DNA of 64,000 nt from Qipengyuania algicida (GCF_009828025.1 NZ_WTYA01000012.1:21305-85304); one strand, 5' to 3'. Positions 24,421-34,412 are shown, counted from the first letter of the stretch. Numbers and translations are program-made. Notes: a model not told the origin generated them from the letters alone.

Positions 24421-24620
24421 TGACAGCTCTCTTGCGCTTCTGCCCGTCGCAAAAAAAGCGCATCTGCTCTTTGGTGATTACCCGGTGATTGCCAGAACAG
24501 AAATTGGAACCCCAAAAATGCCAGATTATGAAACGAACTCAATATGATAGAGCTTTCGGACGACAAAATCTGGTATTTCAGGTTTCGACGAAAAAGTTGA
24601 CCGTGCGCTGGGGCAAGCGA
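24421..24620. other. AT-rich non-coding stretch after hipA; possible element boundary
   Basis: About 200 bp clearly lower in GC than both sides, with no open frame worth calling. It includes an inverted pair TGCGCTT (24433-24439) / AAGCGCA (24456-24462) with an A-run, which might terminate transcription. Mobile-backbone genes end just before it and chromosomal-type genes begin just after. No tRNA or direct repeat of an attachment site could be identified. Confidence 0.35.
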
Positions 24621-25889
24621 TCAACGCAATTCAGCGAGCGTCCGATCGATCCAATTTGACGCATCGGCATAGCGCGCCGCGTCGATCCCGCCGTCTCGGG
24701 TGATAAAGTCCGCATCGCGTAAATTGGCGGGCGCATCCATGACGCCGGATGGCAGCAACTCGTCCTGAGTGACCAGCGACAGTTCTGCCGCCGTGTCATG
24801 CGCATTTGCCGGTGACGATGCCCTCGCAGCGAAATCGACACCGGAATGGCTTGCCGCAAGACCGGCAAAGGCTTCATGATCGGTAGCTTGACCCGTCCCT
24901 TCGAATTGCTTGAAATCGCCAAGTCGACGCGCGGCCTGCGCACCATAGGCCGCCGTCAGCCCGGCAGAAAACGCCCAATGCCGGGCAAGATTGGCTGATC
25001 CACGCAGTTGCACAGCTTCAGTTGGCAAAGGGCATTCCTTGACGATCGCTTCTGCCCCCGGAAGCAGTACGAACGCGGGCTTGCCGGTTGCCACAACCGC
25101 GACCGCCACCAGAGCCGCGCGGTTGTGCTTTGCATCCCAGCTCATAGCCACTGGCAGGAATGCGCGGCGCAGCAACGCATCGAGCGTCGCAGCGGGGCGA
25201 TTGACCTGCCCGAGCGCCAGGCGGCAGTAGATGTCTTTCGCCAGAGCGAAATCGACTGGAATGCCTTGCGACTTCGGTAGCCGCCCGGCCAGGGCCGACC
25301 GATCGAGCCGCAATCGCAAGCTGCCGTCGCTGGCGGAAATCTGCTGTGCCAAGCGGTCCAGCGGCGGCAGACCGGCTCCGCCAGCTCCGGGAATGTGGCG
25401 CAAGCCCGACCAGATCCACCCGCACGCCACACCCGACATTTCCAGCCGACCGGCAGCGCAGAACAAGCCAGGACCAGCGCCCTGAGAGCCCGACAGCCGT
25501 ACGCTGGTATTCAGCCACAGCCCAAACGGCAGCGGATCGCTGGCGCGCATCACCACCCCCGCTCCCTCGATATCCATCGTCAGTCGGTCGAAGCCGCTCT
25601 CCTGCCGCGCTATTCCGGCAAGCCCTGCGAGCTGTCCGCTATCGAGCGTCAGCGTGGTGGATTCCGGCTTCCGCGCCTGCCCCGTCAGTGCCGGATATAT
25701 GGTTTTGGCAGCAACAAGCTCTCGCGGCGATGCCGCCTGTTGGGGGGCAATTGCAGGAGAGGTTTCCAAGACCAGCAGGGCGAGCACGAACACGCCGATA
25801 ACCAGCAGGATGAACAGGGTCAGCACGATGCGGCCGGTGCGTCTGCGCCGCATCGCCCGCCGCCGCCGTGTGATCGCATCGTCCCCCAT
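24621..25889 (-). CDS. Single-pass membrane protein of unknown function
   Basis: The 422-residue protein has an Arg-rich cytoplasmic N-terminus (RRRRAMRRRRTGR), one membrane helix (IVLTLFILLVIGVFVLALLV) and a long extracytoplasmic part. That part contains repeated beta-rich stretches (LTMDIEGAGVVMRASDPLPF, LWLNTSVRLSG) and paired Cys residues near the middle. I do not recognise the family. It is transcribed in the same direction as the malic enzyme and starts 55 bp after its stop. It is probably the first chromosomal gene next to the mobile region, so its 3' end deserves inspection as an insertion site. Confidence 0.7.
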   Translation of the reverse strand: MGDDAITRRRRAMRRRRTGRIVLTLFILLVIGVFVLALLVLETSPAIAPQQAASPRELVAAKTIYPALTGQARKPESTTLTLDSGQLAGLAGIARQESGFDRLTMDIEGAGVVMRASDPLPFGLWLNTSVRLSGSQGAGPGLFCAAGRLEMSGVACGWIWSGLRHIPGAGGAGLPPLDRLAQQISASDGSLRLRLDRSALAGRLPKSQGIPVDFALAKDIYCRLALGQVNRPAATLDALLRRAFLPVAMSWDAKHNRAALVAVAVVATGKPAFVLLPGAEAIVKECPLPTEAVQLRGSANLARHWAFSAGLTAAYGAQAARRLGDFKQFEGTGQATDHEAFAGLAASHSGVDFAARASSPANAHDTAAELSLVTQDELLPSGVMDAPANLRDADFITRDGGIDAARYADASNWIDRTLAELR

Positions 25890-25944
25890 CGCCGACCCTT
25901 CTATCCCAACCTGCCGACCACGACCAGCAGGCTGTCGCTATCGA

Positions 25945-28206
25945 TCAACCGAGCACGCCGGCGCTCGCCAAAACGGCCAGCGTCAGCACATCGGGCGCAA
26001 TCGCCGTCATAGGGGCAATCTGGACCGGCTTTTCCATCCCGATCGTCAGCGGCCCGATGGTCGTCTCCCCGCCCAACTCGCGCAGCAGCTTGGCCGAGAG
26101 ATTGGCGGATTGCAGGCCGGGCATGATCAGCACATTGGCTGGCCCGGACAGGCGGCTGAACGGATAGAGCGCCATGACCTTGGGATTGAGCGCGGCATCG
26201 GGTGCCATTTCGCCTTCGTATTCGAAACCCGGCTCCTTGGCATCGAGGATTGCCACCGCATCGCGAATGTTCGTCAGCCACTGACCCGGGGGATTGCCGA
26301 AAGTCGAATAGGACAGGAAAGCGACGCGCGGTTCATGTCCCATCCGACGCGCCACCTCGGCCGTCTCGCAGGCAATATGTGCCAGCTGCTCCGCGCTGGG
26401 CCGTTCGTTCATCGTGGTATCGGCGAGGAACGTGGTGTGGTTCTTGCCGATCATCATGTGGATACCGAAAGGAAGCGCATCTTCCTTGTGGCTCAACACC
26501 CGCCCGACCTCGCGCGCGGTCTGGGCGAAGGTACGGGTCAGCCCGGAAACCATCCCGTCACCATGACCGAGCGCCACCAGCAGGGCAGCGAAGACATTGC
26601 GTTCCTGATTGACCATCCGCCGCACGTCACGCTCTGTGTGGCCGCGGCGCTGGAGCCGCTTGTAAAGATAGTCGACCATCTCAGGCACGTATTCGGAATC
26701 AGCCGAGTTCTGGATTTCGTAGCTTGAGGGATCGTCCACCGCCAATTTCTCGAGCTGTTCGAGCACCTTCTCGGTCCGCCCGACGAGAATCGGCTCGCCA
26801 TAGCCGAAATCGCGGAACTGGATCGCGGCGCGCAGCGCGACTTCCTCCTCCGCTTCGGCGAACACCATCCGCTTGGGATTGGCGCGGGCGAGTTCGTAAA
26901 TGTTGGTGAGCGCCGCCGTTGTCGGGTTGAGCCGCGATTTGAGCTTGTGGCGATACTCGTCGAAATCCTCGATCGGCGCTTTCGCAACGCCGGTATCCAT
27001 GGCGGCCTTTGCGACAGCGGAAGACACCACTTCGATCAGCCGCGGATCGAACGGCGCGGGGATAATGTAGTCGCGCCCGAACTGATGATCGACCCCGTAA
27101 GCGGCGGCTACTTCCTCGGGCACGCGCTCGCGCGCCAGCGCGGCGATGGCTTCGGCAGCGGCAATCTTCATCTCCTCGTTGATGGCGGTTGCCTGCACGT
27201 CGAGCGCGCCGCGGAAGATGAAGGGAAAACCCAGCACATTGTTGACCTGATTGGGAAAATCGCTGCGCCCGGTGGCGATGATCGCGTTCGGCTTCACCGC
27301 CTTGACCTCGTCCGGCATGATTTCGGGTGTGGGGTTCGCCATGGCAAAGATGATCGGCTGGTCGGCCATCTTGGCGACCCATTCCTGCTTCAACGCGCCT
27401 GCTGCCGACAGGCCGAGGAAGATGTCCGCACCCTCCAGTGCCTCGGCAAGACTGCGCGCCTTGGTCTCGACCGCGTGGGCGCTCTTCCACTGGTCGACAT
27501 TACCACGACCCGGGTAAATCGGCCCCTCGCGGTCGCAGACGATCACCTGATCGTGCGGGATGCCCATGGCTTTGACCAAAGCGGTGCAGGCCAGCGCAGA
27601 GGCGCCCGCGCCGTTCACCACCATGCGGCAGTCTTTGAGCTTACGGCCCGTCACGTGGCAGGCATTGATCAGTCCGGCGACGGCGATGATTGCGGTGCCA
27701 TGCTGGTCGTCGTGCATGACCGGGATATCCATCCGTTCACGCAGGGCCTGTTCGATAATGAAGCATTCGGGCGCGGCGATATCTTCCAGATTGATACCAC
27801 CAAAGCTCGGGCCCATCAGGGCGACCGCCTCGATGAACTTGTCCGGGTCCTCGGTATCGAGTTCGAGGTCGATCGCATCGACATCGGCGAAGCGCTTGAA
27901 CAGCACTGCCTTGCCTTCCATCACCGGCTTGGAGGCCAGCGCGCCGAGATTGCCCAGGCCCAGGATCGCGGTGCCGTTGGAAATCACCGCCACCAGATTG
28001 GAGCGCGCGGTATACTTCGCCGCATTGGCCGGATCCTCGGCAATCGCTTCGACCGGAGCCGCCACACCCGGGGAATAGGCGAGGCTGAGGTCGCGCTGCG
28101 TCGCCATCGGCTTGGAGGCGACGATCTCGATCTTACCGGGCCTGATCGTCTCGTGGTAGAACAACGCTTCGCGCGTGGTGAATCCGGTCTGCCGCTCTTC
28201 GGCCAT
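25945..28206 (-). CDS. maeB: NADP-dependent malic enzyme with phosphotransacetylase-like tail (MaeB)
   Basis: The 753-residue enzyme oxidatively decarboxylates malate to pyruvate with NADP. The N-terminal malic domain has SLAYSPGVAAP, GLGNLGALASKPVMEGK, and MHDDQHGTAIIAVAGL. The NAD(P) domain has VVNGAGASALACTAL and MANPTPEIMP. The C-terminal third (~430-753) is a phosphate-acetyltransferase-like domain, inactive but regulatory (acetyl-CoA) in known MaeB proteins. The start at 28206 is supported by GAGAGG upstream; a longer upstream frame crosses the divergent promoter and was rejected. It faces mutS divergently with 121 bp between. Confidence 0.95.
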   Translation of the reverse strand: MAEERQTGFTTREALFYHETIRPGKIEIVASKPMATQRDLSLAYSPGVAAPVEAIAEDPANAAKYTARSNLVAVISNGTAILGLGNLGALASKPVMEGKAVLFKRFADVDAIDLELDTEDPDKFIEAVALMGPSFGGINLEDIAAPECFIIEQALRERMDIPVMHDDQHGTAIIAVAGLINACHVTGRKLKDCRMVVNGAGASALACTALVKAMGIPHDQVIVCDREGPIYPGRGNVDQWKSAHAVETKARSLAEALEGADIFLGLSAAGALKQEWVAKMADQPIIFAMANPTPEIMPDEVKAVKPNAIIATGRSDFPNQVNNVLGFPFIFRGALDVQATAINEEMKIAAAEAIAALARERVPEEVAAAYGVDHQFGRDYIIPAPFDPRLIEVVSSAVAKAAMDTGVAKAPIEDFDEYRHKLKSRLNPTTAALTNIYELARANPKRMVFAEAEEEVALRAAIQFRDFGYGEPILVGRTEKVLEQLEKLAVDDPSSYEIQNSADSEYVPEMVDYLYKRLQRRGHTERDVRRMVNQERNVFAALLVALGHGDGMVSGLTRTFAQTAREVGRVLSHKEDALPFGIHMMIGKNHTTFLADTTMNERPSAEQLAHIACETAEVARRMGHEPRVAFLSYSTFGNPPGQWLTNIRDAVAILDAKEPGFEYEGEMAPDAALNPKVMALYPFSRLSGPANVLIMPGLQSANLSAKLLRELGGETTIGPLTIGMEKPVQIAPMTAIAPDVLTLAVLASAGVLG

Positions 28207-28327
28207 CAATACCTCTCGTCTTGGGGGTTGCGTGGGAGGCCCTAACGCGCCGAGGCGCGAAGTCATAGGGGAAAGACGCAAGCCACGCCTTGCCCGAATC
28301 GCAAGACCCCTTGATCGTCGCGCTCGC

Positions 28328-30952
28328 ATGGCTGCCAAACCAACCCCGATGATGGAGCAATATTTCACCCTCAAGCGCGAGGCCGAGGGTGCTTTGTTGT
28401 TCTATCGCATGGGCGACTTCTTCGAGCTGTTCTTCGACGATGCCGTCGTGGCGGCAGGCATTCTCGACATCGCCCTGACGAGTCGCGGCGAACACGACGG
28501 CAAGCCTGTGCCGATGTGCGGCGTTCCGGTGCACTCGGCGGAAAGCTATCTTGCACGGTTGATCCGGGCGGGCCAGCGGGTGGCGATTGCGGAACAGGTC
28601 GAGACGCCCGAGGAAGCAAAGCAGCGCGCCAAGCGGGAGGGCACGCCCAGTTCCAAGACCCTGGTGGCCCGCGATATCGTCCGCTTCGTCACCGCCGGGA
28701 CGCTGACCGAAGAAGCCCTGCTCGATCCACGCCGCGCCAATGTGCTGGTGGCGCTCGCCCCGCTGCGCGACAGCGTGGGCATTGCCGTTTGCGACATTTC
28801 GACCGGGCGGATGGAGTTGGAGGAATGTGCGCCCGATGCGATTGGCGCAGTGCTCGCCCGTTCAGGCGCGAGCGAAGTGGTTGTGCCGGAGGATTGGGAC
28901 ACGCCGCCCCATGAGGCGATCGGCCGACCCCGCGCCGATTTTCGCAGCGAGGATGGCGAGGCGCGGCTCAAGTCGCTCCACGGCCTCGCGACACTCGATG
29001 GTCTGGGCGCATTCACCCGTCCAATGCTGGCCGCCGCTGCCGGGTTGATTGCCTACCTCGACTATGCCGGGCGCGGGAAAATGCCGCTGCTGCTGCCGCC
29101 GGTCGCAGTGAGCGGCAGCGAGCGGCTGGCGATGGATGCGGCGACACGCGCCAGCCTCGAGGTGCTCGAAGCGCAAGGCGGCGGACGCGCAGGCAGCCTG
29201 CTCGCATCTGTCGACCGGTGCAGCACGGGGGCGGGCGCAAGGCAGTTGGCCGAAGATCTGGCGGCCCCGCTCGCCCGGCGCGACGCCATCGAAGCACGGC
29301 AGAGTGCGGTGGCGCATTTCCATCGCGATCCACTGCTGCGCGCCGATGTGCGTGCCCTGCTGCGTGGCTGCCCCGACCTCTCGCGCGCCCTGGGTCGGAT
29401 CGCGGCAGGGCGCGGAAGCCCGCGCGATCTGGGGCAAATCCGCGATGGGCTGGGAGAAGCCGTGCGGCTCGTCACGCTGTTGAACTCAGGCAAGGATATT
29501 CCTGCGCTGCTCGGGCAGGCGATCTGGCAGTTGGGCGGCCACGGTGCGCTGACCGATCATCTGGCGCGGGCACTGGTCCCCACACCTCCGACCGAGAGAA
29601 ACCAGGGCGGCTTTATCGCGCCCGGATACGATGCCGCGCTGGACAGCTTGCGCGAAACCAGCGGCAATGCTCGCAAGGCGATCGCCGCGCTCGAGGCGAA
29701 ATACCGCGAGGAGACCGAAACAAGCTCACTCAAGATCAAGCACAACAAGGTGCTGGGCTATTTCATCGAAGTGCCAGCGCGCCATGCCGACCGGCTGATG
29801 GCGGCAGACAGCGGCTTCACCCATCGCCAGACGATGGCCGGTGCTGTGCGGTTCAATTCGCTTGGCCTGCATGAGGAAGCAACCCGCATCGCCGAAGCTG
29901 GCGCGCACGCAGTGGCGGCGGAAGAGGCGCATTTCGAAGAGCTGGTGAGCGAATTGCTGGAACGGCGCGAGGCCATCGCAGCCACGGCATCGGCGCTGGC
30001 GCGGATCGACGTCAGCGCAGCGCTCGCCGAACGCGCGGCAGAAGGCGATTGGTGTCGCCCCGAAATGGTCGAGGAATCCTGTTTCGCTGTGACCGGCGGT
30101 CGCCATCCTGTCGTCGAAGCCGCGCTCGCCAAGCAGGGCGAACGGTTCGTGGCGAATGATTGCACGCTCGAGCAAACCGACCGACTCTGGCTGATCGGCG
30201 GCCCCAATATGGGCGGCAAATCGACCTTCCTGCGCCAGAACGCGTTGATCCTGCTGCTGGCGCAGACGGGCAGCTTCGTGCCCGCATCAAGCGCGAGAAT
30301 CGGTATCGCGGATCGGCTATTCAGTCGCGTCGGCGCATCGGACAATCTGGCGCGTGGACGCTCCACCTTCATGGTCGAGATGGTCGAAACAGCGGCGATC
30401 CTGTCGCAGGCGAGCGAACACAGCTTCATCATCCTCGACGAAGTCGGGCGCGGCACTTCCACCTATGACGGGATGGCTCTGGCATGGGCCGTGGTCGAAG
30501 CGGTGCATGAGAATTTACGCTGCCGCTGCCTGTTCGCCACGCACTACCATGAACTCGCGCGCCTTGCGGAAAGCTGCGACGCGCTCAGCCTCCATCATGT
30601 CCGCGCCAAGGAATGGAAGGGCGAGCTGGTTTTGCTGCACGAGCTGGCACGCGGTGCCGCAGATCGCAGCTATGGTCTGGCCGTGGCGCGGCTGGCCGGG
30701 CTCCCGCCGATGGTGCTCAAACGTGCCAAGACCATTATCGACCGGCTGGAAAAGGGGCGCGCCGAAACCGGCGGTCTTGCCGCGGGACTGGGCGATCTCC
30801 CGCTCTTCGCAGCAACAAGCACACAAGTTCAAGAACCGGGCGATGCGCTGCGCGAAGGCTTGCTCGAACTCGATGTAGACGCACTCAGCCCGCGCGAAGC
30901 ATTGGAAATCCTTTACCGTCTCAAGCAGGAGTGTCTCGCAAGCACTTCTTAA
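28328..30952 (+). CDS. mutS: DNA mismatch repair protein MutS
   Basis: The 874-residue protein has the mismatch-recognition motif with Phe31-Phe-Glu33 in FYRMGDFFELFFDDA. Connector, lever and clamp domains follow, then the ATPase with GGPNMGGKSTFLRQ (near 625), DEVGRGTSTYDG and FATHYHELA. It finds base mismatches and recruits MutL. The start at 28328 puts the mismatch motif at the usual distance; the long frame before it overlaps the maeB promoter. A C-terminal LSPREALEILYRLKQ segment resembles the tetramerisation helix. Confidence 0.96.
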   Translation: MAAKPTPMMEQYFTLKREAEGALLFYRMGDFFELFFDDAVVAAGILDIALTSRGEHDGKPVPMCGVPVHSAESYLARLIRAGQRVAIAEQVETPEEAKQRAKREGTPSSKTLVARDIVRFVTAGTLTEEALLDPRRANVLVALAPLRDSVGIAVCDISTGRMELEECAPDAIGAVLARSGASEVVVPEDWDTPPHEAIGRPRADFRSEDGEARLKSLHGLATLDGLGAFTRPMLAAAAGLIAYLDYAGRGKMPLLLPPVAVSGSERLAMDAATRASLEVLEAQGGGRAGSLLASVDRCSTGAGARQLAEDLAAPLARRDAIEARQSAVAHFHRDPLLRADVRALLRGCPDLSRALGRIAAGRGSPRDLGQIRDGLGEAVRLVTLLNSGKDIPALLGQAIWQLGGHGALTDHLARALVPTPPTERNQGGFIAPGYDAALDSLRETSGNARKAIAALEAKYREETETSSLKIKHNKVLGYFIEVPARHADRLMAADSGFTHRQTMAGAVRFNSLGLHEEATRIAEAGAHAVAAEEAHFEELVSELLERREAIAATASALARIDVSAALAERAAEGDWCRPEMVEESCFAVTGGRHPVVEAALAKQGERFVANDCTLEQTDRLWLIGGPNMGGKSTFLRQNALILLLAQTGSFVPASSARIGIADRLFSRVGASDNLARGRSTFMVEMVETAAILSQASEHSFIILDEVGRGTSTYDGMALAWAVVEAVHENLRCRCLFATHYHELARLAESCDALSLHHVRAKEWKGELVLLHELARGAADRSYGLAVARLAGLPPMVLKRAKTIIDRLEKGRAETGGLAAGLGDLPLFAATSTQVQEPGDALREGLLELDVDALSPREALEILYRLKQECLASTS

Positions 30953-30976
30953 CCGATTCCGCCTAATGAAAGGGTG

Positions 30977-31237
30977 ATGATGGGCGGGGGATTTTTCTCG
31001 ATCAAGCAAAAGCTGCTTCTCGTCGGGGTGTTCCTCATCCTCGTGGTGGTGGCGGTGGGCACACCGGAACATCCTGGCGTGCTCGTGCAAAGTCAGCAGC
31101 AGATCGATAGTTCGAACCAGTCACGCCCCGTCAAGCGCAGTACATCGCCCTGGGCGGCAACCGGCAACGACCAAGCGCCGGCGCCAGCCGAACAAGAGAG
31201 TGAGCGCCAAGGCCCTCCAATACAGGCAATGAACTGA
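30977..31237 (+). CDS. Small membrane-anchored protein of unknown function
   Basis: About 86 residues with one membrane helix near the N-terminus (LLLVGVFLILVVVAVG) and a polar, Pro/Gln-rich tail that is probably disordered. Three consecutive candidate starts (GTG 30974, ATG 30977, ATG 30980) follow an AAAGG; spacing slightly favours 30980. It follows mutS by ~25 bp and could be read through. No family is recognised. Confidence 0.5.
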   Translation: MMGGGFFSIKQKLLLVGVFLILVVVAVGTPEHPGVLVQSQQQIDSSNQSRPVKRSTSPWAATGNDQAPAPAEQESERQGPPIQAMN

Positions 31238-31240
31238 GCC

Positions 31241-31594
31241 TCAGCTGCCGTCCGATGTCAGCTCGGGGTCGACCTTGTTCGCCTCACCATATTTGTCTTC
31301 ATTGTCGTCAAGGTTGGGTTCGCCGCGATAGGCACCCATGTCGATCCGGCCCGAGCTTTCCATATCGCGCATGTGGTCGACGGTATCCTGCGTCGAATCA
31401 TTCATCAGGTCCGACGAATTCGGGCCTTTTCCACTCTCGGTCGGGCTGCTGGTGTCCGGGGTAAGGCTCTCGGCATCCTGCGCGACGGACTGGGCCTGCG
31501 ACAGATGATCGTCCTGTTCGTCGTTATGGGTTTCGGGCGCGAGGTTCGCCTGACGTGCTTCCTGGCTTTCGGCTTCAGTCTTGATGTCTGACAT
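31241..31594 (-). CDS. Acidic low-complexity cytoplasmic protein of unknown function
   Basis: The 117-residue product is rich in Asp, Glu, Ser and Gln, has no hydrophobic core or Cys, and is probably intrinsically disordered (EDKYGEANKVDPELTSDGS at the end). The start at 31594 has AAGGAG nine nt upstream, which supports a real gene; the upstream in-frame ATG is less likely. It converges on the small membrane protein gene with 3 bp between stops. Such proteins occur in sphingomonads near stress genes, but no function can be given. Confidence 0.6.
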   Translation of the reverse strand: MSDIKTEAESQEARQANLAPETHNDEQDDHLSQAQSVAQDAESLTPDTSSPTESGKGPNSSDLMNDSTQDTVDHMRDMESSGRIDMGAYRGEPNLDDNEDKYGEANKVDPELTSDGS

Positions 31595-31648
31595 GGAATT
31601 TCTCCTTTGCCCGACCAACCAACGCCCGCACCCAGGCGTTCCCTCAAA

Positions 31649-32521
31649 TCAACGCGTGGGGACCGGGACGTCGCCGGAATAATCGTAAAACCCCTTGCCG
31701 GTCTTGCGGCCGAGCCATCCAGCCTCGACGTATTTCACCAGCAAAGGCGCGGGGCGATACTTGGCGTCCCGGGTCGTCTTGTGCAGCACCATGATGATAT
31801 CGAGGCAGGTGTCGAGGCCGACGAAGTCCGCCAGTTGCAACGGGCCCATCGGATGGTTGAGGCCAAGGCGGCAACCCTTGTCGATATCCTCGATATTGGC
31901 GGTCGACTGGCCCAGCACGAACACCGCCTCATTGATCATCGGCAACAGGATGCGATTGACCACGAAGCCGGGCTCATCCTGACTGAGGACCACTTCTTTA
32001 CCCAGCCCTTCAGCAAAGGCGACGATGCGATCGGTGGTTTCGGATGCTGTTGCGAGGCCGGGAATCACCTCGATCAGCTTCATCACCGGGACCGGGTTGA
32101 AAAAGTGCAGGCCGATGAAACGGGCCGGATCGGGCGAGTAATTCGCCATGCGGGTGATCGGGATCGAGCTGGTGTTGGACGCCATGATTGCGCCCTGCGA
32201 CAGCACCCCGCCAGCCTTTTCGAAGATCGCCTTCTTGATCTCCTCCTTCTCGGTCGCCGCCTCGATGATCAGGTCGGCGTCGGCCATCGGAGCATAGTCC
32301 GCCACAGCAGAAATGCGGCTGAGCGTGGCTTGGGCCTCGGCGATCTCCAGCTTGCCCTTGCCGACCAGCTTACCAAGCGCCTTGTCGATGCCCGCAACCG
32401 CCGCTTCCGCGCGCGCCAGATCGACATCGGCAACCATTACCTTCATGCCACTCCCGGCAATCGTCTGGGCAATACCCGAACCCATTTGCCCCGCACCAAT
32501 GACGCCGATTGTCTCGATCAT
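31649..32521 (-). CDS. 3-hydroxybutyryl-CoA dehydrogenase
   Basis: The 290-residue NAD(P)-dependent dehydrogenase has an N-terminal Rossmann fold ([14 protein letters not shown] at 5-18) and [12 protein letters not shown]. Catalytic His139 lies in [14 protein letters not shown], and [17 protein letters not shown] and DTCLDIMVLHK-type helices follow. It converts (S)-3-hydroxybutyryl-CoA to acetoacetyl-CoA in butyrate or PHB-related or aromatic degradation. The length and single-function layout fit Hbd/PaaH-type enzymes rather than a FadB fusion. The start at 32521 has GGAGAGAG upstream. The cobalamin gene lies 76 bp upstream on the same strand. Confidence 0.93.
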   Translation of the reverse strand: MIETIGVIGAGQMGSGIAQTIAGSGMKVMVADVDLARAEAAVAGIDKALGKLVGKGKLEIAEAQATLSRISAVADYAPMADADLIIEAATEKEEIKKAIFEKAGGVLSQGAIMASNTSSIPITRMANYSPDPARFIGLHFFNPVPVMKLIEVIPGLATASETTDRIVAFAEGLGKEVVLSQDEPGFVVNRILLPMINEAVFVLGQSTANIEDIDKGCRLGLNHPMGPLQLADFVGLDTCLDIIMVLHKTTRDAKYRPAPLLVKYVEAGWLGRKTGKGFYDYSGDVPVPTR

Positions 32522-32597
32522 GATATTCTCTCTCCTCGCATATGCAGCAGACGTTGTGCGGTAGCGAAGGCGCGCGCGCTTGGCCAGAGGCCTGAGG

Positions 32598-33167
32598 TTA
32601 TCGGCTGGCGCCCGGCACCCATTTGACATCGCCCTTGCCGCCGTCGTTGGCGAGGCGCGCGAGGACGAACAGGCAGTCCGACAGCCGGTTGATATAGGCC
32701 AGCGCCTGCGGATTGACCGGCTCGCTCGCCGCCAGCGCAGTCAACGCGCGTTCGGCCCGCCGTGCCGATGCGCGGGCGAGATGCATTCTTGCCGCCAGTT
32801 CGCTGCCACCGGGCAAGATGAAGCTGGTGAGCGGTTCGAGCCGCTCGTTGGCGGTATCGATCGTCCTTTCGAGCCAATCGACCTGCCCCGCCACGATCCG
32901 CAGGACCATTTCGGACGGTTCGAAATCATCTCCGGGTGTCGCGATATCGGCACCCAGATCGAACAAATCGTTCTGCATTCGCGTCAGCGCAGCGGCCTGA
33001 CCCTCATCATCGACTGCAAGCGCGGCAAAGCCGAGCGCGCTGTTGGCCTCGTCGACCGCGCCAATCGCTTCCATCCGCGCGGCGTGTTTCGCCACGCGCG
33101 AGCCATCGACCAGTCCGGTCGTGCCATCGTCACCCGTGCGGGTGTAGATCTTGTTGAGCTTGACCAC
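32598..33167 (-). CDS. Cob(I)alamin adenosyltransferase, PduO type
   Basis: The 189-residue enzyme adenosylates corrinoids from ATP. It has [14 protein letters not shown] at the N-terminus (ATP-binding), [16 protein letters not shown], a [14 protein letters not shown] segment and [14 protein letters not shown] near the end. The five-helix-bundle PduO/MMAB pattern is clear and the length is normal. It ends 76 bp before the Hbd gene and starts 12 bp after the HIG1-type gene stop. It supports B12-dependent enzymes elsewhere. Confidence 0.93.
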   Translation of the reverse strand: MVKLNKIYTRTGDDGTTGLVDGSRVAKHAARMEAIGAVDEANSALGFAALAVDDEGQAAALTRMQNDLFDLGADIATPGDDFEPSEMVLRIVAGQVDWLERTIDTANERLEPLTSFILPGGSELAARMHLARASARRAERALTALAASEPVNPQALAYINRLSDCLFVLARLANDGGKGDVKWVPGASR

Positions 33168-33179
33168 CGCCTAAATCGA

Positions 33180-33410
33180 TCAGTGCGCGACCGCGAGCAG
33201 GATCACCACCACCACGATGGCGAGTGCCTGGAACTTGATGCGGTTCATCATCATCCGGTTTTGCAACAGCTGCATTTCGGTCGCGCGGTCGCCACCGCCC
33301 GATTCCAGATCGACCTTGGTGCTCCTGATAAAGGCCACCACGCCGCGAATCAGCGAGATCAAGGTCGCGAGCATCAGGCCGATGAGGATGATGACGAGAA
33401 ATGTGGTCAT
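33180..33410 (-). CDS. HIG1-domain twin-transmembrane protein
   Basis: The 76-residue protein has two membrane helices (FLVIILIGLMLATLISLI and FQALAIVVVVILLAVA) joined by a polar loop with LQNRMMMNRIK. The sequence just before helix two matches the HIG1/RCF1-type pattern of alphaproteobacterial twin-transmembrane proteins. Mitochondrial relatives associate with respiratory complexes; the bacterial role is undetermined. It lies 9 bp downstream of gluQ and 12 bp upstream of the adenosyltransferase, on one strand. Confidence 0.75.
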   Translation of the reverse strand: MTTFLVIILIGLMLATLISLIRGVVAFIRSTKVDLESGGGDRATEMQLLQNRMMMNRIKFQALAIVVVVILLAVAH

Positions 33411-33419
33411 GCGTTCAAT

Positions 33420-34262
33420 CTAGGGCTTCGACAGCGAAATGCCAGCAGGAAACCGGTTCGCGCGCAAGGCATCGGCCAGTGCGCGACCATCCTCGCCCGC
33501 ACGCCGAAGTTCGGCAAGCCCGAACCGCGAGGCGCCCGAGCCCCGGCGCTTGGCGAGCTTATCGCCACCATCGTCGAGCAACAGCGGGTGATGATACCAG
33601 TCGGGCACGGGCAGGCCGAGCAATTCCTGCAACACGCGATGGATATGGCTTGCGGCGTAAAGATCGTCTCCGCGCGTCACCAGCGTCACCCCGTCTGCCG
33701 CATCGTCGAGCGTGGCGGCAAGGTGATAGCTGGCCGGCGCATCCTTGCGCACCAGCACGACATCCCCGAAATCGCGCGGGTCGGCGATCGTTGTCCCGAC
33801 AAGCTCGTCCTCCCAGACGATTTCCCCAACCTCTGCCATCGTCCGATCCATATTGAGCCGCAGCGATACGGGCTTTGCAGGGTCGAGCGCCTGCCCCTTA
33901 CACGTCCCCGGATAGACCAGCCCTTCCGGCCCCATTCGCGGATCGAGCGCGGCAATTTCCGATCGCGTACAGGTGCAGGGATACAACAGGCCGCGTTCGA
34001 GCAACTCCCGCGCTGCTGCTTCATAGCTCGCCAGCCTGGTGGACTGGGCCGGCACTTCTTCCCATTCCAGCCCAAGCCATGCCAGATCCTCGCGGAATTC
34101 CACGGCCAGTTCGGGGCGCGAGCGTTCGCCGTCGATATCCTCGATCCGAAGCAGGAATCGCCCGCCGCGCTCGCGCGCAAGGTCATGCGCAGTCACCGCC
34201 GAATAGGCATGGCCGAGGTGCAGCGGGCCGTTGGGCGAAGGGGCGAAACGCGTAACGATCAC
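33420..34262 (-). CDS. gluQ: Glutamyl-Q tRNA(Asp) synthetase (GluQ)
   Basis: The 280-residue enzyme is a paralogue of GluRS lacking the anticodon-binding part. It shows the HIGH-type PLHLGHAYS motif, RIEDIDGERSRPE, a zinc site C96/C98/Y117/C121 (CTCTRSE and YPGTCKG), and KLAKRRGS in place of KMSKS. It glutamylates queuosine at position 34 of tRNA-Asp. Length and the zinc site are normal. It is divergent to the HNH gene and leads the HIG1-adenosyltransferase-Hbd strand unit. Confidence 0.95.
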   Translation of the reverse strand: MIVTRFAPSPNGPLHLGHAYSAVTAHDLARERGGRFLLRIEDIDGERSRPELAVEFREDLAWLGLEWEEVPAQSTRLASYEAAARELLERGLLYPCTCTRSEIAALDPRMGPEGLVYPGTCKGQALDPAKPVSLRLNMDRTMAEVGEIVWEDELVGTTIADPRDFGDVVLVRKDAPASYHLAATLDDAADGVTLVTRGDDLYAASHIHRVLQELLGLPVPDWYHHPLLLDDGGDKLAKRRGSGASRFGLAELRRAGEDGRALADALRANRFPAGISLSKP

Positions 34263-34412
34263 AGCCGGTCCTTAATTCCACGACGCCGCCCGCCCGTCTT
34301 TCGCGCAACAAGCGTCCGGGCACAAGGCTGTGGATATGCTGTTCGTAACAGGGTTGACGCAATCCCTTGCAAATGGTGCCTTCACATCAATCGGGAAGAA
34401 GGCGGGACACCC

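Noticed and set aside
24433..24462. TGCGCTT/AAGCGCA pair as an attachment-site core
   Set aside because: It is a short inverted, not direct, repeat and no matching copy can be seen at the left end; a weak terminator is the simpler reading.
32580..34412. A plus-strand frame of several hundred codons running into the HNH gene
   Set aside because: It is antisense to the adenosyltransferase, HIG1 and gluQ genes. Only its last 202 codons encode a recognisable protein.
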